A DNA stretch of 64,000 nucleotides from Thermoleophilaceae bacterium (GCA_030446485.1 JAUJNF010000002.1:248001-312000); one strand, 5' to 3'. Shown: positions 1 through 7,810, counted from the first letter of the stretch. The notes: a model not told the origin generated them from the letters alone. Numbers and translations: made by a program.

Positions 1-179
1 ACAACCCCAGCATCGAAACACTCATCAGGCTTGCGGGCGTGCTCGACATCGAGTTCGCCATTGACATCCGTCCGGCGGCGCGGCCGACGAGGCTCGTGAA
101 CAAGCGCGCGCAAACGACTGCCGCGCTTTCGGTGACCTCGGTCGGGACCACGGAAGTGCTCGTCGCCGCCGGCGCGTAA
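1..179 (+). CDS. C-terminal end of an XRE-type helix-turn-helix protein (partial)
   Basis: The window opens inside this gene; about 58 codons remain, ending at TAA 177-179. The visible start, NPSIETLIRLAGVLDIEF, is the last helix pair of a Cro/C1-type helix-turn-helix domain, where the NPSxxTL segment follows the recognition helix. It is followed by a roughly 35-residue Ala/Thr/Val-rich tail. Such proteins are DNA-binding repressors or type II antitoxins. The partner gene and the DNA-binding helices lie outside the window, so the specific role cannot be told. Confidence 0.6.
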   Translation, partial: NPSIETLIRLAGVLDIEFAIDIRPAARPTRLVNKRAQTTAALSVTSVGTTEVLVAAGA

Positions 180-205
180 GCGTTTCGCCGGGCGGACGCT
201 CTTAG

Positions 206-262
206 TGGGACTCGTCGCCCTCGAGCTGGTTCGGGTAGCCGGCCCCGTCCCACCGCTCGTGC
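206..262 (-). pseudogene. HD-GYP domain remnant
   Basis: On the minus strand about 18 codons read HERWDGAGYPNQLEGDE and then hit a stop. This is the signature core of an HD-GYP phosphodiesterase, and it matches the same stretch of the complete gene at 4134-5255 (HERWDGAGYPDQLEADE) at both protein and DNA level. No other part of the domain is present on either side, so it is a short relic, wedged between the XRE tail and the methyltransferase gene. Confidence 0.75.
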
Positions 263-263
263 A

Positions 264-872
264 CTAGCGGCGGACGAACCGCGCGAAATAGCCGAGCGGC
301 GTCCCCGAGCGCTCGGCGAACGCCAAGCCGGCGCGTTCGGCGCGTTCCAGGAGCCGCCCCGGACTCACCCAATGCGGATCGCCGAACAACTCGCCCACCA
401 CCAGGCGACCGCCGGGCCTGAGCACCCGGGCAAGGTCGCGCAGGGCTGCTTCCTGGTCGGGTATCTCCCCGAGAACCGTGACCAGGTACGCGGCATCGAA
501 GGTCCGGTCGGCGTACGCCAGCTCGCGCGCGTCACCCCGGCTCGGCACGATGTTCTCGATACCGGCCTCGCGCGCACGGCGCATCGTGTGGTCGAGCATC
601 TCCTGTTGGAGGTCGAAGATGTCGAGCTGCCCAGGCGCGATCCAACCCGCGACGTGCAGGCTGTAGTAGCCGGTTCCGGGGCCGACCTCCAGCACGCGCT
701 CGCCCGGCGCGAGCGCGAGCACCTCGCGAAGCCGAGCGCGCGTGACGAACGGGTGCGGCGCCTCGATCCAGAAGCGCTGGCCGTACGGGCATGCGGACGG
801 GTTCTTGCGCCACCACAACGCGCTCGCGCCGACCGCGGCGCCGGCTGCGAGCCCGAGCGCCTTCGCGTTCAC
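264..872 (-). CDS. Class I SAM-dependent methyltransferase with N-terminal membrane anchor
   Basis: About 202 residues from GTG at 872. The start overlaps the stop of the cation transporter in a GTGA, which decides it over upstream in-frame codons. Residues 5-20 (AKALGLAAGAAVGASALWW) form a hydrophobic anchor. A Rossmann methyltransferase fold follows, with motif I VLEVGPGTGYYS near residue 60, the acidic FDLQ after strand 2, and RVLRPGGRLVVGE as motif post-III. It is the last gene of a cadC-efflux-methyltransferase operon, so its product is probably induced by metal. The substrate is unknown; a metal- or stress-related small molecule is only an inference from context. Confidence 0.8.
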   Translation of the reverse strand: MNAKALGLAAGAAVGASALWWRKNPSACPYGQRFWIEAPHPFVTRARLREVLALAPGERVLEVGPGTGYYSLHVAGWIAPGQLDIFDLQQEMLDHTMRRAREAGIENIVPSRGDARELAYADRTFDAAYLVTVLGEIPDQEAALRDLARVLRPGGRLVVGELFGDPHWVSPGRLLERAERAGLAFAERSGTPLGYFARFVRR

Positions 873-1588
873 GGCGCAGTCCTGCCGTCGTGGTCGCAGC
901 AGGCGTCGCTCGCGGCGACTCCAGCGAGCGGATCGCCGACGCACGCACAGCCTTCACCGCGCCAGGCTTCCATGCCCTCCTTGACCGCGACGCCGGCGAT
1001 CAGCAGGCCGACGATGGGGTCTAGCCACCACGCACCGGCCGCCGCGTTCCCGAGCAGGCCCACGAGCAGCGCCGCGGCAAGGTACGCGCAGAGCATGTTC
1101 TGCCGCCCCTCACCCTTGGTGGCGGCGGACCCGAGCCGGTCAGCAAGCCGCTGCTTGGCGAGGCCGAGGTACGGCATGACGACGACGCTCGACGCGCTCA
1201 GGGCGATGCCGAGCCAGGACACGTCCGCGCGCTCGCCCTCGACGAGCGCCGTGACCGACTCGTAGCCGACGTAGGGCGCGAGAATGAAGAACTGGATGGC
1301 GACGAGCTGCTGCGCGCGCTTCTCCGCGGACTCGCTGTTCACTCTGCTTGACGCCCACCGCCAGACGATGATGCCGCTCGCGAAGCCTTCGATCGCGGAG
1401 TCGATGCCGAAGCCGATGAGCGCCACCGAGCCGGCGATGACGCCCGCGAAGATGGCGATGCCGCCTTCGAGCGCCATGTACACGAGGCTCGCCCACGAGA
1501 GCCAGCGCACCCGGCGGGCGAGCTGCTGACGCGCATCGTCCGGGGCCGTAGCCGGCTGCCCCGCGCGGGCCACCGACAGCGTGCTCAC
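869..1588 (-). CDS. Cation-diffusion-facilitator-like metal efflux transporter
   Basis: About 239 residues from GTG 1588, whose GTGA overlaps the cadC stop. Several transmembrane helices are visible (LVYMALEGGIAIFAGVIAGSV, FILAPYVGYESV, WLGIALSASSVVVMPYLGL, AYLAAALLVGLLGNAAAG, LDPIVGLLIAGVAV). The helix II metal site reads GFGIDSAIEG; classical CDF proteins have D at the position of the E, so the site is atypical and resembles the TMEM163-like branch. The helix V equivalent keeps DPIVGLLIA. The C-terminal tail is rich in Cys, His and Asp (CACVGDP, ACCDHD) and probably binds metal. Cotranscribed with the sensor gene upstream, it should export Zn/Cd-type divalent ions across the membrane. Confidence 0.85.
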   Translation of the reverse strand: MSTLSVARAGQPATAPDDARQQLARRVRWLSWASLVYMALEGGIAIFAGVIAGSVALIGFGIDSAIEGFASGIIVWRWASSRVNSESAEKRAQQLVAIQFFILAPYVGYESVTALVEGERADVSWLGIALSASSVVVMPYLGLAKQRLADRLGSAATKGEGRQNMLCAYLAAALLVGLLGNAAAGAWWLDPIVGLLIAGVAVKEGMEAWRGEGCACVGDPLAGVAASDACCDHDGRTAP

Positions 1589-1935
1589 GCCGGCACCTCC
1601 GCCGTGAGGCTCGTGAGCAGCGCCGCGCCGGCGGGCGTCAGGGCGTACATGACCATCTTGCCCTCGCGGCGCGACGCCACGAGGCCGGCGGCGCGCAGCG
1701 CGCGGAGGTGATGGGAGACCAGGTTCTCGGCACGCTCCGCGACCCACGCGATGTCGCAAACGCACAGCTCGTCGGTCGCGGCGAGCGCGTTGGCAATCGT
1801 CAGGCGAGTCGGATCGCCGAGCGCCTTGGCACGCTCGGCGATGAGGCGCGCGGCGTCGTCCGAGAGGCGCGCGGCGCGCAGGCGCTCGGCCCTCGGCAGG
1901 TCGAGGCAGAGCAGCTCACAGCGGTCGCCGGTCAC
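1585..1935 (-). CDS. cadC: CadC/ArsR-family metal-responsive repressor
   Basis: About 116 residues. The GTG at 1935 is chosen over a TTG at 1953 because the TTG lies inside the operator palindrome and because the family starts with this Cys-containing segment. The protein matches staphylococcal CadC closely in layout: an N-terminal metal-ligand pair (DRCELLCLD, Cys at about 6 and 10), the metal-binding helix DELCVCDIA, the recognition helix with VSHHLRALR, and the wing (REGKMVMYALT). In CadC the N-terminal cysteines plus the CVC pair bind Cd/Pb/Zn and release DNA. It heads the operon with the efflux gene and methyltransferase and should repress its own promoter. Confidence 0.9.
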   Translation of the reverse strand: MTGDRCELLCLDLPRAERLRAARLSDDAARLIAERAKALGDPTRLTIANALAATDELCVCDIAWVAERAENLVSHHLRALRAAGLVASRREGKMVMYALTPAGAALLTSLTAEVPA

Positions 1936-1950
1936 GGCCGCGCATGGTAG

Positions 1951-1978
1951 CAACGTCTCAACGGATGTTGAGGCGTTG
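1951..1978. promoter_or_regulatory. Palindromic operator for the CadC-type repressor
   Basis: Two 12-nt arms (CAACGTCTCAAC and its complement form GTTGAGGCGTTG) flank a 4-nt spacer GGAT, with 11 of 12 positions complementary. The inner core is TCAAC-N4-GTTGA. It ends 16 nt upstream of the cadC GTG. Position, symmetry and the adjacent repressor gene support autoregulation. Confidence 0.8.
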
Positions 1979-2155
1979 AACTCCCTCGACGTGTCGCGTG
2001 TCAGCGTCCCGCCGTGATGCCCGCCTCGGATGAAGAGCTTGTCGCCGCCGCCCGGGCTGTTCGGAGGCAGGTCGGGTTCTCTCGGAGTAGCTGATCCTGT
2101 CTGACGTCACACCCGTGGCGTCGTCGGGGAGGCGACGAAGGGGAAGACGTGAACC

Positions 2156-2224
2156 AAGGCGGGGGGGGCCTGCCCCCCGGCCCGGGCACACCTTGCCCCG
2201 GCGAGGAAGGGCGCGGCGGGGCAA
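2156..2224. repeat. GC-rich nested inverted repeats in the 1979-2272 intergenic gap
   Basis: The 290-nt gap between the cadC operator and the HD-GYP stop holds no gene I can support. It contains an eight-G run (2161-2168) facing six Cs (2173-2178), able to form a tight hairpin, and a second inverted repeat TTGCCCCG (2193-2200) / CGGGGCAA (2217-2224). There is no T-run, so a Rho-independent terminator is not certain. Confidence 0.5.
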
Positions 2225-2272
2225 GCGGTCTACCCGGGGGGCCAACGCGGCAAGGGGCAGATGCGCGTCAAG

Positions 2273-3775
2273 CTACCGAGCGAGCAGTTCGGCGCCGCGC
2301 TGGCCGGCGGACGTCGCGCCTGCCAGCGTCAGGTCTCGAGCGGCGTCCACCGCGAGCACCGTCCGTAGCGTCCATACGCACGCGGGATCGAAGGCGGCAC
2401 CTTCGTCATCGGCGATGATCTGCAACGCGCCTTCGTGCCCGAGGGCGTCGCGGTAGACCCGCTGGGACACGAGCGCGTCGTAGACGTCGCATACGGTGAG
2501 GATGCGTGTGTCCAGGTCGATCTGCGCCGCCTCGAGGCGGTCTGGGTAGCCGTTTCCGTCGAGCCGTTCGTGGTGTGAGCGGATGAGCTGCCGCACCGGC
2601 GGCGAGAAGCCGAGGGTGCGTGCCAGATCGTCGCCCCACGCGGGGTGACAGCGGATCACCTCGAACTCTTCGTCGGTGAGCCGGTCGGGCTTCTTGAGCA
2701 CGGCGTCGGCCACTTGGAGCTTGCCGATGTCATGCAGCAGGCCGCCGATGGCAAGCCGGCGCAGGCGGGCCGCCGAGAGCCCTAGCGCCTCGCCGACGCG
2801 AACGGCGAGCAGTGCCACGCGCCGGGTGTGCTCTTCGGTGGAGGTGTCCTTGTCGGCGAGGCGCAGCATTAGCGCGCGTACCTGCGGGCCGAGCAGCGCC
2901 TCCTCCTCGGCCACCAGCTCAGCCGCCGCCAGGTCGCCCGCGAGCGATCGTGACTGCGCGGAGCGGCGAAGGTCGAGCGAAACCGGCAGTGCCACCGCCA
3001 GCATGCCGAGCGTCTCGAACAGGTGTCCGCCCCACCAGGACAGGGTCCAGGGCCGCGTGAGGAGTGCCGCCAGCGTCGCTGTTGTCAACCAGCCCACCCC
3101 GACGAGCACCCAGAGGTCCGCTGGCCTACGCGTGAGCACGAACGTCCGGCGCGCGCGCGCGGCGAGGACGCTGAAGAAGATGAGGGAGACGGCTAGCAAC
3201 ACGAGCGCCGGTGGGCTGTTGGCCGATGGCACACCAGGCACGACGGTCGGGAACGTCAATCCGATGGCACCCACGACCACGATCGCCACGATTAGTGCGG
3301 CCTGGAGCCAAAGCAGCCGCCGGACAGCACCCGGGGTGCGCAGCCTCGGGCTTCCCACGAGGCAAAGCACCGCGGCTCCGACTGGAAGCGTCGCGCCGCC
3401 GGCGAACGCGATCAGCCCGTTGTGCTCGGGCCCGAGTACCTCGGGAGTTGCGAGCCCGTGCACCAGCAGCAGCGCGCTCATGGCCGAGAACGCGGTACCA
3501 ACCACCACCGCGCGGCGGTCGTCGCGACGCGCGCCGACCGACGTTAGGACGAGTGCGGCCAGGGTCGCGACCGCCATGGTCGCGCTCGCTCCCACGAAGT
3601 GGAGTCGGTACAGCTCGCCGAAACTGCGATTCGCGAGCGTCGCCATCGCGGCCACCGGCAGGGCGACAGCGATCGCCGCCGCCACGATCGCGCCAGTCAG
3701 GCGGTTGCTCAGGTCCCGGCTGCGGTTCTCGCGTCCCCACATGGATCGAACGCGCGCTGCGCGCTTACCTTCCAT
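2273..3775 (-). CDS. Membrane-anchored HD-GYP domain phosphodiesterase
   Basis: 500 residues from ATG 3775. Residues about 25-270 hold seven or eight hydrophobic helices, an integral-membrane sensor without a recognised ligand motif. Residues about 300-470 are a complete HD-GYP domain: metal ligands H and HD in TEEHTRR and LLHDIGKL, then IRCHPAWG, HHERLDGNGYPD and the closing DVYDALVS. HD-GYP proteins hydrolyse cyclic di-GMP; the motifs are intact, so activity is likely. It faces the same way as the soluble HD-GYP gene upstream (4134-5255) but is separated from it by a TPR relic. Confidence 0.85.
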   Translation of the reverse strand: MEGKRAARVRSMWGRENRSRDLSNRLTGAIVAAAIAVALPVAAMATLANRSFGELYRLHFVGASATMAVATLAALVLTSVGARRDDRRAVVVGTAFSAMSALLLVHGLATPEVLGPEHNGLIAFAGGATLPVGAAVLCLVGSPRLRTPGAVRRLLWLQAALIVAIVVVGAIGLTFPTVVPGVPSANSPPALVLLAVSLIFFSVLAARARRTFVLTRRPADLWVLVGVGWLTTATLAALLTRPWTLSWWGGHLFETLGMLAVALPVSLDLRRSAQSRSLAGDLAAAELVAEEEALLGPQVRALMLRLADKDTSTEEHTRRVALLAVRVGEALGLSAARLRRLAIGGLLHDIGKLQVADAVLKKPDRLTDEEFEVIRCHPAWGDDLARTLGFSPPVRQLIRSHHERLDGNGYPDRLEAAQIDLDTRILTVCDVYDALVSQRVYRDALGHEGALQIIADDEGAAFDPACVWTLRTVLAVDAARDLTLAGATSAGQRGAELLAR

Positions 3776-3819
3776 AGGTCCCTATCGGCACGCGGGAGCC
3801 CGCATTGAGCGGTAGTTAC

Positions 3820-4090
3820 TCAACCGCCAGCATCACGGCGCGCCGCCTCGAGCTCGGCCTGCACGACCTCGGGCTGGTCCGGGATCTGCGCCCGCCGTTC
3901 GAGCACCGGGATGGCCTCCGCGGGCTGCCCCGAGAGCCTGAGGGCGCGTCCGAGGTTGAAGAGGGCGAAGGCGTAGCTCAGGTCGCCACTGTCGGCCGGG
4001 AACTGCTCGACCGCCCGCCGGAGCACGGGGACGGCGGCGGCGTACTCACCCTCGGGCGCGGCCTCGGGAAGAGCCTGTCTGAGCGTGGGC
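3820..4090 (-). pseudogene. C-terminal TPR domain relic
   Basis: About 85 codons in one frame, ending at TGA 3820-3822, read as tetratricopeptide helices (YAAAVPVLRRAVEQFP, YAFALFNLGRALRLSGQP, AEAIPVLERRAQIPDQPEVV). This resembles the C-terminal TPR region seen in actinobacterial Ser/Thr kinases and related regulators. No kinase or other N-terminal domain precedes it; the frame upstream is only the antisense shadow of the HD-GYP gene. I read it as the tail of a lost gene whose 5' part was replaced by the neighbouring HD-GYP gene. Confidence 0.6.
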
Positions 4091-4133
4091 CGCGGTATAT
4101 AGCGGCCCGTTGTCGGTGGAGCGCCGGCCAGTC

Positions 4134-5255
4134 CTACGGCTCGGCGTGCCGCGCGTTCGGTGTCTGGGCGGCGGCGTGGGTCGTGGGGCAGAACTGCGTC
4201 GCGGCGTTCTTCGTGTGCTCTGCGAGCGCGATCGCGGGAGCGAGGGCGTTGCGGTAGGGGCGGGCGGAGGTCTTCGCGTGAGAGGGGGCGGCGACGAGGA
4301 TGATGCGAGAGGCCCTGGGGATCTCGTCGGCCTCGAGCTGGTCCGGGTAGCCGGCCCCATCCCACCGCTCGTGCTCGGCGCGCACCACAGGGGCCAGGTG
4401 CGCGAGGGTCTCCATGGACGCAACGATCTGCTCGCCCACGGCGGGATGGCCCCGCATGATGTCCCACTCAGCCTCGTTCAGCCGGCCTGGCTTGTGGAGA
4501 ATGGCGTCGGGGATCCCGATCTTGCCGATGTCGTGCAGCAGCGCGGCGTTCTCCACATCGAGCATCTCCGCGGCCGACACGCCAAGCTCGGAGGCGATGG
4601 CCACCGACAGGTCCACGACCGCCTGGGAGTGGGCCTCCGTGTAGCCGTCTCTCGCCTCGAGCGCCGTGAGCAGGGCGTGGACGGTGGCCGCGGTCATTGC
4701 GGCACGGCGGCTCTCGGTTTCTTGCTCTTCGCGCTTCAGCTGGTCGGCGATCAGGCGCGCCATCACCTGCATGAATTGCACGTCGCGCTCGCGCAGGCCG
4801 GGGTCGGGCTCGTGGCTCAGGCAGCAGAACGTCCCATAGGTCTCTCCGCCGGGCAGGATGAGCGGAACGCCGATGTAGGACCCGATGTCTCCCTGCGCGG
4901 TGACGTCGAGCCCGCACACCACCGGATCGGTACTGGAATCCCGGACGATGTTCTCCAGACGGCCGTCCAGCAGCCTCTCGCAGTAGGTGCCCTCCAGCGG
5001 GGCGGGACGATCGACCGCTGCGCCGAACGACTCGCCGTCACCGGCTACCGCCCGAAAATCCTGCAAGCCGGTGCGGGTGTCGGCGACAAAGGCCATGTCC
5101 ATGCCGAGCATCTCGCGGGCGGCTTCGGCCGCGCGCTCAATGATCTCAGCGGCCGGCGAGGCCTCCAGCGCCCCCGCATCAACGGGGGGTGGCGGGACGA
5201 GCGCAAGGGGAGTGACGGGGTTATTCGGCTCGTCGGTCGCCAACTGCGTTGTCAT
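4134..5255 (-). CDS. GAF plus HD-GYP domain protein with degenerate C-terminus
   Basis: 373 residues from ATG 5255, preceded by AGGAAAGG at good spacing; the TTG one codon earlier is less likely. Residues about 40-175 form a GAF sensor domain (YCERLLDGRLENIVRD, IGVPLILPGGETYGTFCCL). Residues about 195-330 form an HD-GYP domain with TEAHSQAV, LLHDIGKIGIPD, MRGHPAVGE and HERWDGAGYPDQL. The last 55 residues are odd: where the family has a conserved VxDxYDAMTS metal/structural segment this protein has VAAPSHAKTS, and the following helices look mutated. Cyclic di-GMP hydrolysis may be impaired. A near-identical HD-GYP core fragment lies at 206-262. Confidence 0.8.
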   Translation of the reverse strand: MTTQLATDEPNNPVTPLALVPPPPVDAGALEASPAAEIIERAAEAAREMLGMDMAFVADTRTGLQDFRAVAGDGESFGAAVDRPAPLEGTYCERLLDGRLENIVRDSSTDPVVCGLDVTAQGDIGSYIGVPLILPGGETYGTFCCLSHEPDPGLRERDVQFMQVMARLIADQLKREEQETESRRAAMTAATVHALLTALEARDGYTEAHSQAVVDLSVAIASELGVSAAEMLDVENAALLHDIGKIGIPDAILHKPGRLNEAEWDIMRGHPAVGEQIVASMETLAHLAPVVRAEHERWDGAGYPDQLEADEIPRASRIILVAAPSHAKTSARPYRNALAPAIALAEHTKNAATQFCPTTHAAAQTPNARHAEP

Positions 5256-5457
5256 CAAGATTCCTTTCCTGGAGACGCGCCGCCCCTAGTTGACGAGACG
5301 ACCTAGGGACGGCCGAGTCGGCGTGCCAGGGTCGCGATTCGCGTCCTGTACGTCCTCGGCGCTCTGGCCGGATCAATTGAGTGTGGAGCCCAGGACTTCG
5401 ACGAGTTCTACGCGAGCGCCGCCCGGCTGACGCTTCGAGGCCGTCTGTGATCGCTAC

Positions 5458-5808
5458 TCAGTCATCCAGACGGTCCCGCTTCGGCCCCTCCCAGTCCGGG
5501 GCCTCCCAATCGTCGGACGGGTGCGGCTGGCTGGTGCTGGTGCTGCCGGCGACCGGATGCGGCTCCTCACCGAACGGCAGCCCGTCAGGGTCCGGTGGGT
5601 CCAGCGGGTCCTCGCGTGTCTCGTATGGGTCCGGCCACTCGGTCGGGTCGGGGTCGCCAACCGGGTTGTTCAGAGCGTGGTGTGGCGACGGGTCCGCGGA
5701 GCGGTCACCGGGATCGCGACCGGGGGGCTCGGGGTAGCCGCCGACCTGGTCCGCCGGGGGCTCGGCCGATGCCGGTTCCTCGGCGCCGAAGTCGGGCTCC
5801 TCGGGCAC
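5458..5808 (-). CDS. Small acidic, proline-rich hypothetical protein
   Basis: 116 residues starting at a GTG that follows directly on the stop of the upstream membrane peptide gene, so the two are an operon. Composition is dominated by Pro, Asp, Glu and Gly (for example EEPASAEPPADQ, DPLDPPDPDGLP), without hydrophobic core, suggesting an intrinsically disordered protein. No domain recognised. The 200-nt gap to the HD-GYP gene (5256-5457) holds only a possible sigma-factor scrap on the plus strand. Confidence 0.5.
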   Translation of the reverse strand: MPEEPDFGAEEPASAEPPADQVGGYPEPPGRDPGDRSADPSPHHALNNPVGDPDPTEWPDPYETREDPLDPPDPDGLPFGEEPHPVAGSTSTSQPHPSDDWEAPDWEGPKRDRLDD

Positions 5809-5997
5809 TCAGACGTGGCCCTTGCCGCGCCGCTGAAGGCGTAGGAACAGGAAGAGCAGGAGAGCGAACAGGAGCGCGACGCCGGCGATGACCCCGATGA
5901 TGACGCCTATGCCCGCGCCTTCGCTCGGAGTGCCTCCCCGCCCGCCGACGGCGTCCTCCGCAGCTATGACGACCGCGAGCGTTATCAGGTCGACCAT
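5809..5997 (-). CDS. Small single-pass membrane protein
   Basis: 62 residues from ATG 5997. It begins with a hydrophobic stretch (VDLITLAVVIAA), a Gly-rich linker, then one strong transmembrane helix (GIGVIIGVIAGVALLFALLL) and a basic end (RLQRRGKGHV). The last codon abuts the start of the acidic proline-rich protein downstream, so they are probably made together and may interact by charge. Function unknown. Confidence 0.55.
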   Translation of the reverse strand: MVDLITLAVVIAAEDAVGGRGGTPSEGAGIGVIIGVIAGVALLFALLLFLFLRLQRRGKGHV

Positions 5998-6167
5998 GCA
6001 CACGTGGTACCGCGCCTGGGATGTCGATAAACCGCTCTTGCGCCTTCGACCAGACGCGCGCGCCCTGCCCGGTCTGGGCAGCCTCACGTTCGCTCACGCC
6101 TCTACCCGGGTAACACCAATGCATCAGCCTCCTCCGCACCATCTCCCGCGAGTACGTCCGCCAACGC

Positions 6168-6404
6168 ATGTACGGCAGCAGCCGCCGTCACCGCGGCGGC
6201 ATGTGGGGCTCGCCCCGCTACTCGCGCGGCCCGCGCGGCTACGGCAGCTACGGCATGCGCGGGGGCTACGGCAGCCCGTTCGGCGGACGCCGCCCGCGGG
6301 GCCGCGTGCAGGTGCGCGGCTGCGGCTGCTGCCTTCCCATCCCGCTCGGCATCGTCACCGCGAGTGGGCTCGGCCTCCGGGCGCTGATCCGGTCGCGCGC
6401 CTGA
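6168..6404 (+). CDS. Glycine/arginine/tyrosine-rich small protein with CGCC motif
   Basis: 78 residues. The first 50 are Gly/Arg/Tyr/Ser-rich low-complexity repeats (YSRGPRGYGSYGMRGGYGSP), followed by RGRVQVRGCGCCLPIPLG, whose three clustered cysteines sit just before a short hydrophobic stretch. I recall this arrangement from small conserved actinobacterial proteins without known function. Its TGA overlaps the ATG of the next peptide (TGATG), which implies coupled translation of a soluble Cys protein and a membrane peptide. Confidence 0.6.
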   Translation: MYGSSRRHRGGMWGSPRYSRGPRGYGSYGMRGGYGSPFGGRRPRGRVQVRGCGCCLPIPLGIVTASGLGLRALIRSRA

Positions 6405-6505
6405 TGTTCTTCTTCTCGAACAAGATGGGCTGCGCCGGCTCGCTGCTCGTCTCGGTCGTGGGCACGCTCCTGCTCCTGCTCCTGCTCGGGGTCTTCAACA
6501 ACTAG
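6404..6505 (+). CDS. 33-residue hydrophobic membrane peptide
   Basis: Reads MFFFSNKMGCAGSLLVSVV followed by a poly-leucine helix and ends GVFNN. One transmembrane helix, one cysteine. It starts inside the stop codon of the glycine-rich gene and is too short to be found by normal length cut-offs. The coupling, the single Cys and the clean helix argue that it is real; its role is unknown. Confidence 0.6.
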   Translation: MFFFSNKMGCAGSLLVSVVGTLLLLLLLGVFNN

Positions 6506-6535
6506 CCCGAACGCGGCCCGCGAGGGGCGAGCGGC

Positions 6536-6988
6536 CTAACCGCCCAGGGCGGCCCTGATCTCGTCGAGGGCGCTCTGCTCGGACTCGCTAACCGGCTTCC
6601 CGCCGGCCCCGAGGAACCCGCCCTCCTTGTGAGCGTTCGCCACGTTGTCGGCCAGCGACAGCACGAACTCCTTGTACTCCGCCACCTCCTCGGGCGTCGC
6701 CTTCTGGTCGAGCAGGGAGACGGCGTCCCTCAGGGCCTGCGTGCCCTGAGTACGGAGGTCCTCGGGCGAGCGAAAGCGAGTCTGGTCGATCTCGGGCCGC
6801 GCCGCCACGATCTCCGTGACCAACTCGGTTCCGCCCTGCTGCTTGGCCTCGACGTACGCCTTGCCCATCGAGACGCTCTCACGAACGGTCCCGCCCCTCT
6901 CGGCCGTGACCACCATCATCGCGGCGATCGGCGGCCCCTGAAGAACGACCGACCACTCCTCGGCGTTGAAATCGGCCTTCTTCGTCAT
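6536..6988 (-). CDS. Conserved hypothetical protein (all-helical, TerB-like size)
   Basis: 150 residues from ATG 6988, preceded by an AGGAGG ribosome site at 7-8 nt. Soluble, mostly helical: AEEWSVVLQGPPIAAMMVVTAERGG, then EEVAEYKEFVLSLADNVANAHKEGGFLG. The final GGFLGxGGKxVSxxE segment is typical of a small family of bacterial proteins of unknown role. No catalytic motif seen. It is alone between two convergently or divergently placed neighbours. Confidence 0.7.
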   Translation of the reverse strand: MTKKADFNAEEWSVVLQGPPIAAMMVVTAERGGTVRESVSMGKAYVEAKQQGGTELVTEIVAARPEIDQTRFRSPEDLRTQGTQALRDAVSLLDQKATPEEVAEYKEFVLSLADNVANAHKEGGFLGAGGKPVSESEQSALDEIRAALGG

Positions 6989-7114
6989 GTGTTCCTCCTG
7001 GAGCGGTCGCGAGTCATCTGGTTGGGCGGGATGGTACGGCCGCCGGCCCCACGCGGTCCGAGTCCGAGCCCTTCCGCATGCCCACGGGGCGAACAGACGC
7101 CCTAGCCTGGAGCA

Positions 7115-7810
7115 GTGCTCGCCTCCGGTACCGTCAGCCACCTGCACCGCTGGCCGCTGAAGTCGGCGGCCGGGGAGCCCCGTGGCGAGCTCGAGGTCGA
7201 CACCCGAGGGGTGCTCGGCGACCGCACGTTCGCGGTCTTCGACGAGCACCGGGGCGCGCCGCGCCGGCTGACCGCTCGCGAGGCGCCGCGGCTGCTTCTG
7301 TGGCGAGCGACCGGTGACACCGTCACCGCCCCGGACGGTGAGTCGTTCGCGGCCGGCGACCCCGCGTTGGAGGAGGCGCTGGCCCGCGATCTGGGGCGAA
7401 GCGTGACGCTACGAAGCGACTCGGCGGGCCAGCAGGACGTGCCTCGGTCGGTGCTCGTGACCACCCAGGCTTCCCTCGAAGCGCTCTCGGACGCCCTCGG
7501 CCGGCCGGTCGAGCTCGACCGGTTCCGCACCAACCTGCACGTCGTGCTCGATGCGCCGCCCTACGCGGAGCAGGGCTGGGAGGGAACCCGCCTGCGGGTG
7601 GGTGAGGCCGAGCTGGAGGTGCTGCACGCGTGCGAGCGCTGCGTGATCCCCACGCGGGACCCGGCGACCGGCGAGAAGTGGCCCGGGCTTCTCCGGTGGC
7701 TCTTTCGCGAGCGCAGCGGCTGCTTCGGGGTGAACGCCCGGCCGCTCGGGCCGGCGAGGATTCGCGTAGGGGACCGCGTGACGTGCGCGCGGGAGCCCGG
7801 CTCCGGGTGA
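7115..7810 (+). CDS. MOSC domain protein
   Basis: 231 residues from GTG. The N-terminal beta barrel (VSHLHRWPLKSAAGE, RGVLGDRTFAVFD) is the MOSC N-terminal region, and the C-terminal part carries the conserved cysteine block (CERCVIPTRDPATGEKWPGLL) of MOSC proteins, which bind or transfer sulfur or molybdenum cofactor-linked substrates as in MOSC/YcbX-type proteins. Its GTGA overlap with the cyclase gene downstream shows cotranscription. Exact substrate unknown. Confidence 0.85.
   Translation: MLASGTVSHLHRWPLKSAAGEPRGELEVDTRGVLGDRTFAVFDEHRGAPRRLTAREAPRLLLWRATGDTVTAPDGESFAAGDPALEEALARDLGRSVTLRSDSAGQQDVPRSVLVTTQASLEALSDALGRPVELDRFRTNLHVVLDAPPYAEQGWEGTRLRVGEAELEVLHACERCVIPTRDPATGEKWPGLLRWLFRERSGCFGVNARPLGPARIRVGDRVTCAREPGSG

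Noticed and set aside
2193..2224. Rho-independent terminator
   Set aside because: There is a stem but no T-tract and a 16-nt loop; kept only as an inverted repeat.
4070..4110. Shared GRYIP phrase here and at 54040-54070
   Set aside because: Only about eight bases (ATATAGCG) coincide; not enough for a repeat.
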